Source: Spirochaetaceae bacterium
GTDB taxonomy: Bacteria; Spirochaetota; Spirochaetia; Treponematales; Breznakiellaceae
Length of the DNA: 5,320 nt
Direction: 5' to 3'
Assembly (NCBI GenBank): GCA_031258615.1
Contig: JAIRMP010000086.1
Location: forward strand, 1-5,320
The position numbers and the translations under genes are program-made. Of this stretch, positions 3,594 to 5,320 are shown in pieces (the first letter of the stretch is position 1; each line of letters begins with the position of its first letter). Under the pieces are notes generated by a model. It saw nothing but the letters and a program-made list of their open reading frames with translations, was not told where the DNA came from and made no database searches.

Positions 3594-5261
3594 TTAGTGC
3601 AGGCTGGCCTGCCGCTCAAGCTGTAGGGTTATGGTCGTAATGTCGCATATCTCAGGCGGGCCGAAGTACTGTACCGGGCCCGGATACTTGAAGCGGGTTT
3701 TCAACGCCAATTCGTCCCGCAGCGCGGCAAAGGCTTTGAACGGCGCCCCGTTGAGGTCGACCAGCGCCTTCCTGATGACGGGCTTCTTCTCACCCTTACG
3801 CTGCTCCATATTCATCAGCATGGTGATGGGGACGCCGCCCACAACCCAGTCCGAAGCGGGCGCGACAAGGTTACGTACACTGGAAATATAGCCGGTAAGC
3901 CCGGACGCGATCAAAAAGAAGGCGCTGAACCCCAGGCTGTAGCAGTAGTCCGCGTCAAAATTGCTTGGAAAGGCGGATCGTCCCTCGTATCCAAAGAAAT
4001 GCCCGATCGCGGCAAATTCCCCGTGGTAAGCCTTTGAAACCTTCATTCCGGCAAGCCTCTTTTCCACAAGATGCATCAGCAGCTTTTCGGTTTCTATCCG
4101 CGAAACCTGCACGTTGCCGTGTGGGTCGCGGCCAAGCAGCAGTTGTCTGGCGATTTCTTCCGGGAAACTTTCAAAAATCACAAGGGATGGACGTGAAAGT
4201 TTCTTTTCAAGCCACGCGCAGTGTCCCTGAAACGACTTAATCTCATCAAATTCGCTTTTAAACCTTGCCATGATCTCGTTCAACTCGGAGATCAGGGTCT
4301 TTATTTCAGGGATAAACTCAACAAGCCCTTCCGGTATCAGGATTACGCCGAAGTTTTCACCGTTTTCCGCCCTTTTTATCACCGCGTTACATATCTGATC
4401 GACAACCTGCGACAGGGACAGGCCCAGGTCCTCAACTTCCTCCGAAATAAAGCAGATGTTTGGCTGAGTTTGCAGCGCCGCCTCCAGCGCTATATGGCTC
4501 GCTGCCCGTCCCATCAGCTTGATAAAGTGCCAGTACTTCTTCGCGCTGTTCGCGTCCCGCGCTATGTTGCCGATGAGTTCACTGTATGTCTTTACCGCCG
4601 TGTCAAATCCAAATGAAGCTTCAATGTGCTCATGCTTTAGGTCGCCGTCTATCGTCTTGGGGCAGCCTATCACCTGTACGTCGCTGCCGTTCTCTATGAA
4701 GTATTCTGTCAGCAGCGCGGCGTTCGTATTGCTGTCATCCCCGCCTATTATCACGACCGCGTTCAAACTGAGTTTTTTAGCGGTTTTCAGAGACGCGGCA
4801 AACTGTTCAGGCGTCTCAATCTTGGTCCGCCCGGAGCCAATCATATCGAAACCGCCGGTATTCCTGTACCGATCCACCAGGTCAGCGTCAATATCAAAGT
4901 ATTTACCGGCTATAAGCCCGGAAGGGCCACCCCAAAACCCGTACAGCCTGGATGATGGATTCCCCTTTTTGAGCCCGTCAAACAGCCCCGCGATCACGTT
5001 ATGTCCACCAGGCGCCTGTCCCCCGGAGAGTATCACGCCTACGTTCAATGCGCGGGCCGTTTTTTCATTCCGCCCTTTCACAAAACGTACAAGCGGCTTG
5101 CCGTAACTGTGCTTAAACAACGCTCTCAGTTCATCATGATCGGCAGCCGCCTTCGTTTCCTCCCCCGTTTCGACAGCCACATCCGCCACCGCTTCTTTCA
5201 AAATCGCCGGCAGCTTGGGCTGATATCCGTACCGGGCCTTATGAAGATTAGAAAATTCCAC
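3594..5261 (-). CDS. pfp: Diphosphate--fructose-6-phosphate 1-phosphotransferase (PPi-dependent phosphofructokinase), long form
   Basis: The product is a cytoplasmic glycolytic enzyme that reversibly phosphorylates fructose 6-phosphate to fructose 1,6-bisphosphate with pyrophosphate as donor. With a start at 5261 it has 555 residues, the usual size of the long Borrelia/Treponema and plant-beta type. Visible motifs are GGQAPGG (about 80-86, phosphoryl-donor loop), GGDDSN (173-178), PKTIDGD (201-207, catalytic Asp region) and MGR (250-252, sugar-phosphate binding). The second Asp of GGDD and the Lys of PKTIDGD are the residues associated with PPi rather than ATP use, so donor choice is well supported. 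The frame is open to a GTG at 5267, but AAGAGG (5272-5267) overlaps that codon. The same AAGAGG lies 5 bases before the GTG at 5261, so I chose 5261. No frameshift or missing motif is seen, and the stop is TAA. It is the only gene here with a clear metabolic role. Confidence 0.96.
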   Translation of the reverse strand: MEFSNLHKARYGYQPKLPAILKEAVADVAVETGEETKAAADHDELRALFKHSYGKPLVRFVKGRNEKTARALNVGVILSGGQAPGGHNVIAGLFDGLKKGNPSSRLYGFWGGPSGLIAGKYFDIDADLVDRYRNTGGFDMIGSGRTKIETPEQFAASLKTAKKLSLNAVVIIGGDDSNTNAALLTEYFIENGSDVQVIGCPKTIDGDLKHEHIEASFGFDTAVKTYSELIGNIARDANSAKKYWHFIKLMGRAASHIALEAALQTQPNICFISEEVEDLGLSLSQVVDQICNAVIKRAENGENFGVILIPEGLVEFIPEIKTLISELNEIMARFKSEFDEIKSFQGHCAWLEKKLSRPSLVIFESFPEEIARQLLLGRDPHGNVQVSRIETEKLLMHLVEKRLAGMKVSKAYHGEFAAIGHFFGYEGRSAFPSNFDADYCYSLGFSAFFLIASGLTGYISSVRNLVAPASDWVVGGVPITMLMNMEQRKGEKKPVIRKALVDLNGAPFKAFAALRDELALKTRFKYPGPVQYFGPPEICDITTITLQLERQASLH

Positions 5262-5272
5262 AAACACCTCTT
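5262..5272 (-). promoter_or_regulatory. Ribosome binding site that decides the pfp start
   Basis: Read on the minus strand, AAGAGG (5272-5267) is followed by five bases (TGTTT) and GTG at 5261. The upstream GTG at 5267 uses the last G of this element and has no other purine-rich sequence before it. This favours the inner GTG. Confidence 0.6.
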
Positions 5273-5320
5273 ACAACAGTAGTAATAAATATAGTTTATC
5301 ATTTTTTTGTCCGGTTGTAA
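5271..5320. promoter_or_regulatory. AT-rich pfp upstream region flanked by a 7-bp inverted repeat
   Basis: TTACAAC (5271-5277) and GTTGTAA (5314-5320) form a perfect inverted repeat around an AT-rich stretch just upstream of pfp. On the minus strand TTACAA at the window edge is followed after 16 bases by TAAACT, a weak sigma-70-like pair. The placement suits a pfp promoter, perhaps with an operator, but the boxes are poor and the window ends here. Confidence 0.3.

Overview
The window carries four recognisable protein-coding units, all on the minus strand, separated by repeat-rich intergenic DNA. The best guess at the host is a spirochaete of the termite-gut Treponema type. This is inferred from the long Borrelia/Treponema form of PPi-dependent phosphofructokinase, the TPR protein built from near-identical GDYDRAIADY-type repeats, a small protein resembling a family I recall from those treponemes, and the roughly balanced base composition. 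No rRNA or other marker confirms it.

Layout in transcription order (right to left). (1) pfp, positions 5261-3594, is a complete long-form diphosphate-fructose-6-phosphate 1-phosphotransferase. Its likely start is a GTG two codons inside the longest open frame. (2) A 242-base gap holds palindromes and short direct repeats. (3) A radical SAM protein (3351-2521) is related to COG0731 but lacks the second iron-sulfur site of the archaeal wyosine enzyme TYW1. (4) A regulatory and repeat block (about 2520-1824) contains a consensus-like minus-strand promoter, an eight-copy GAGCCGT heptamer array, an opposing plus-strand promoter-like sequence, and a 21-bp, 13-copy minisatellite with perfect palindromes of up to 16 bp per arm. 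The minisatellite is an open frame that ends inside the start of the next gene. (5) A 75-codon gene (1823-1596) looks like an in-frame internal deletion of a larger treponemal protein. (6) A 420-codon TPR protein (1452-190) is made of 11 complete 34-residue repeats and a twelfth cut short by an amber codon. The missing half of that repeat lies in frame just downstream. (7) Positions 1-114 hold two more palindromes and a copy of a short motif also found behind pfp.

pfp acts in central carbon metabolism, and the radical SAM gene has no evident functional link to it. The 3' part (promoter, repeats, small gene, TPR gene) looks like a lineage-specific module shaped by repeat expansion and deletion. 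I see no defence system, CRISPR array, transposase or RNA gene. The most unusual content is the repeat architecture from 2362 to 1849 and the two apparently degraded reading frames downstream of it.
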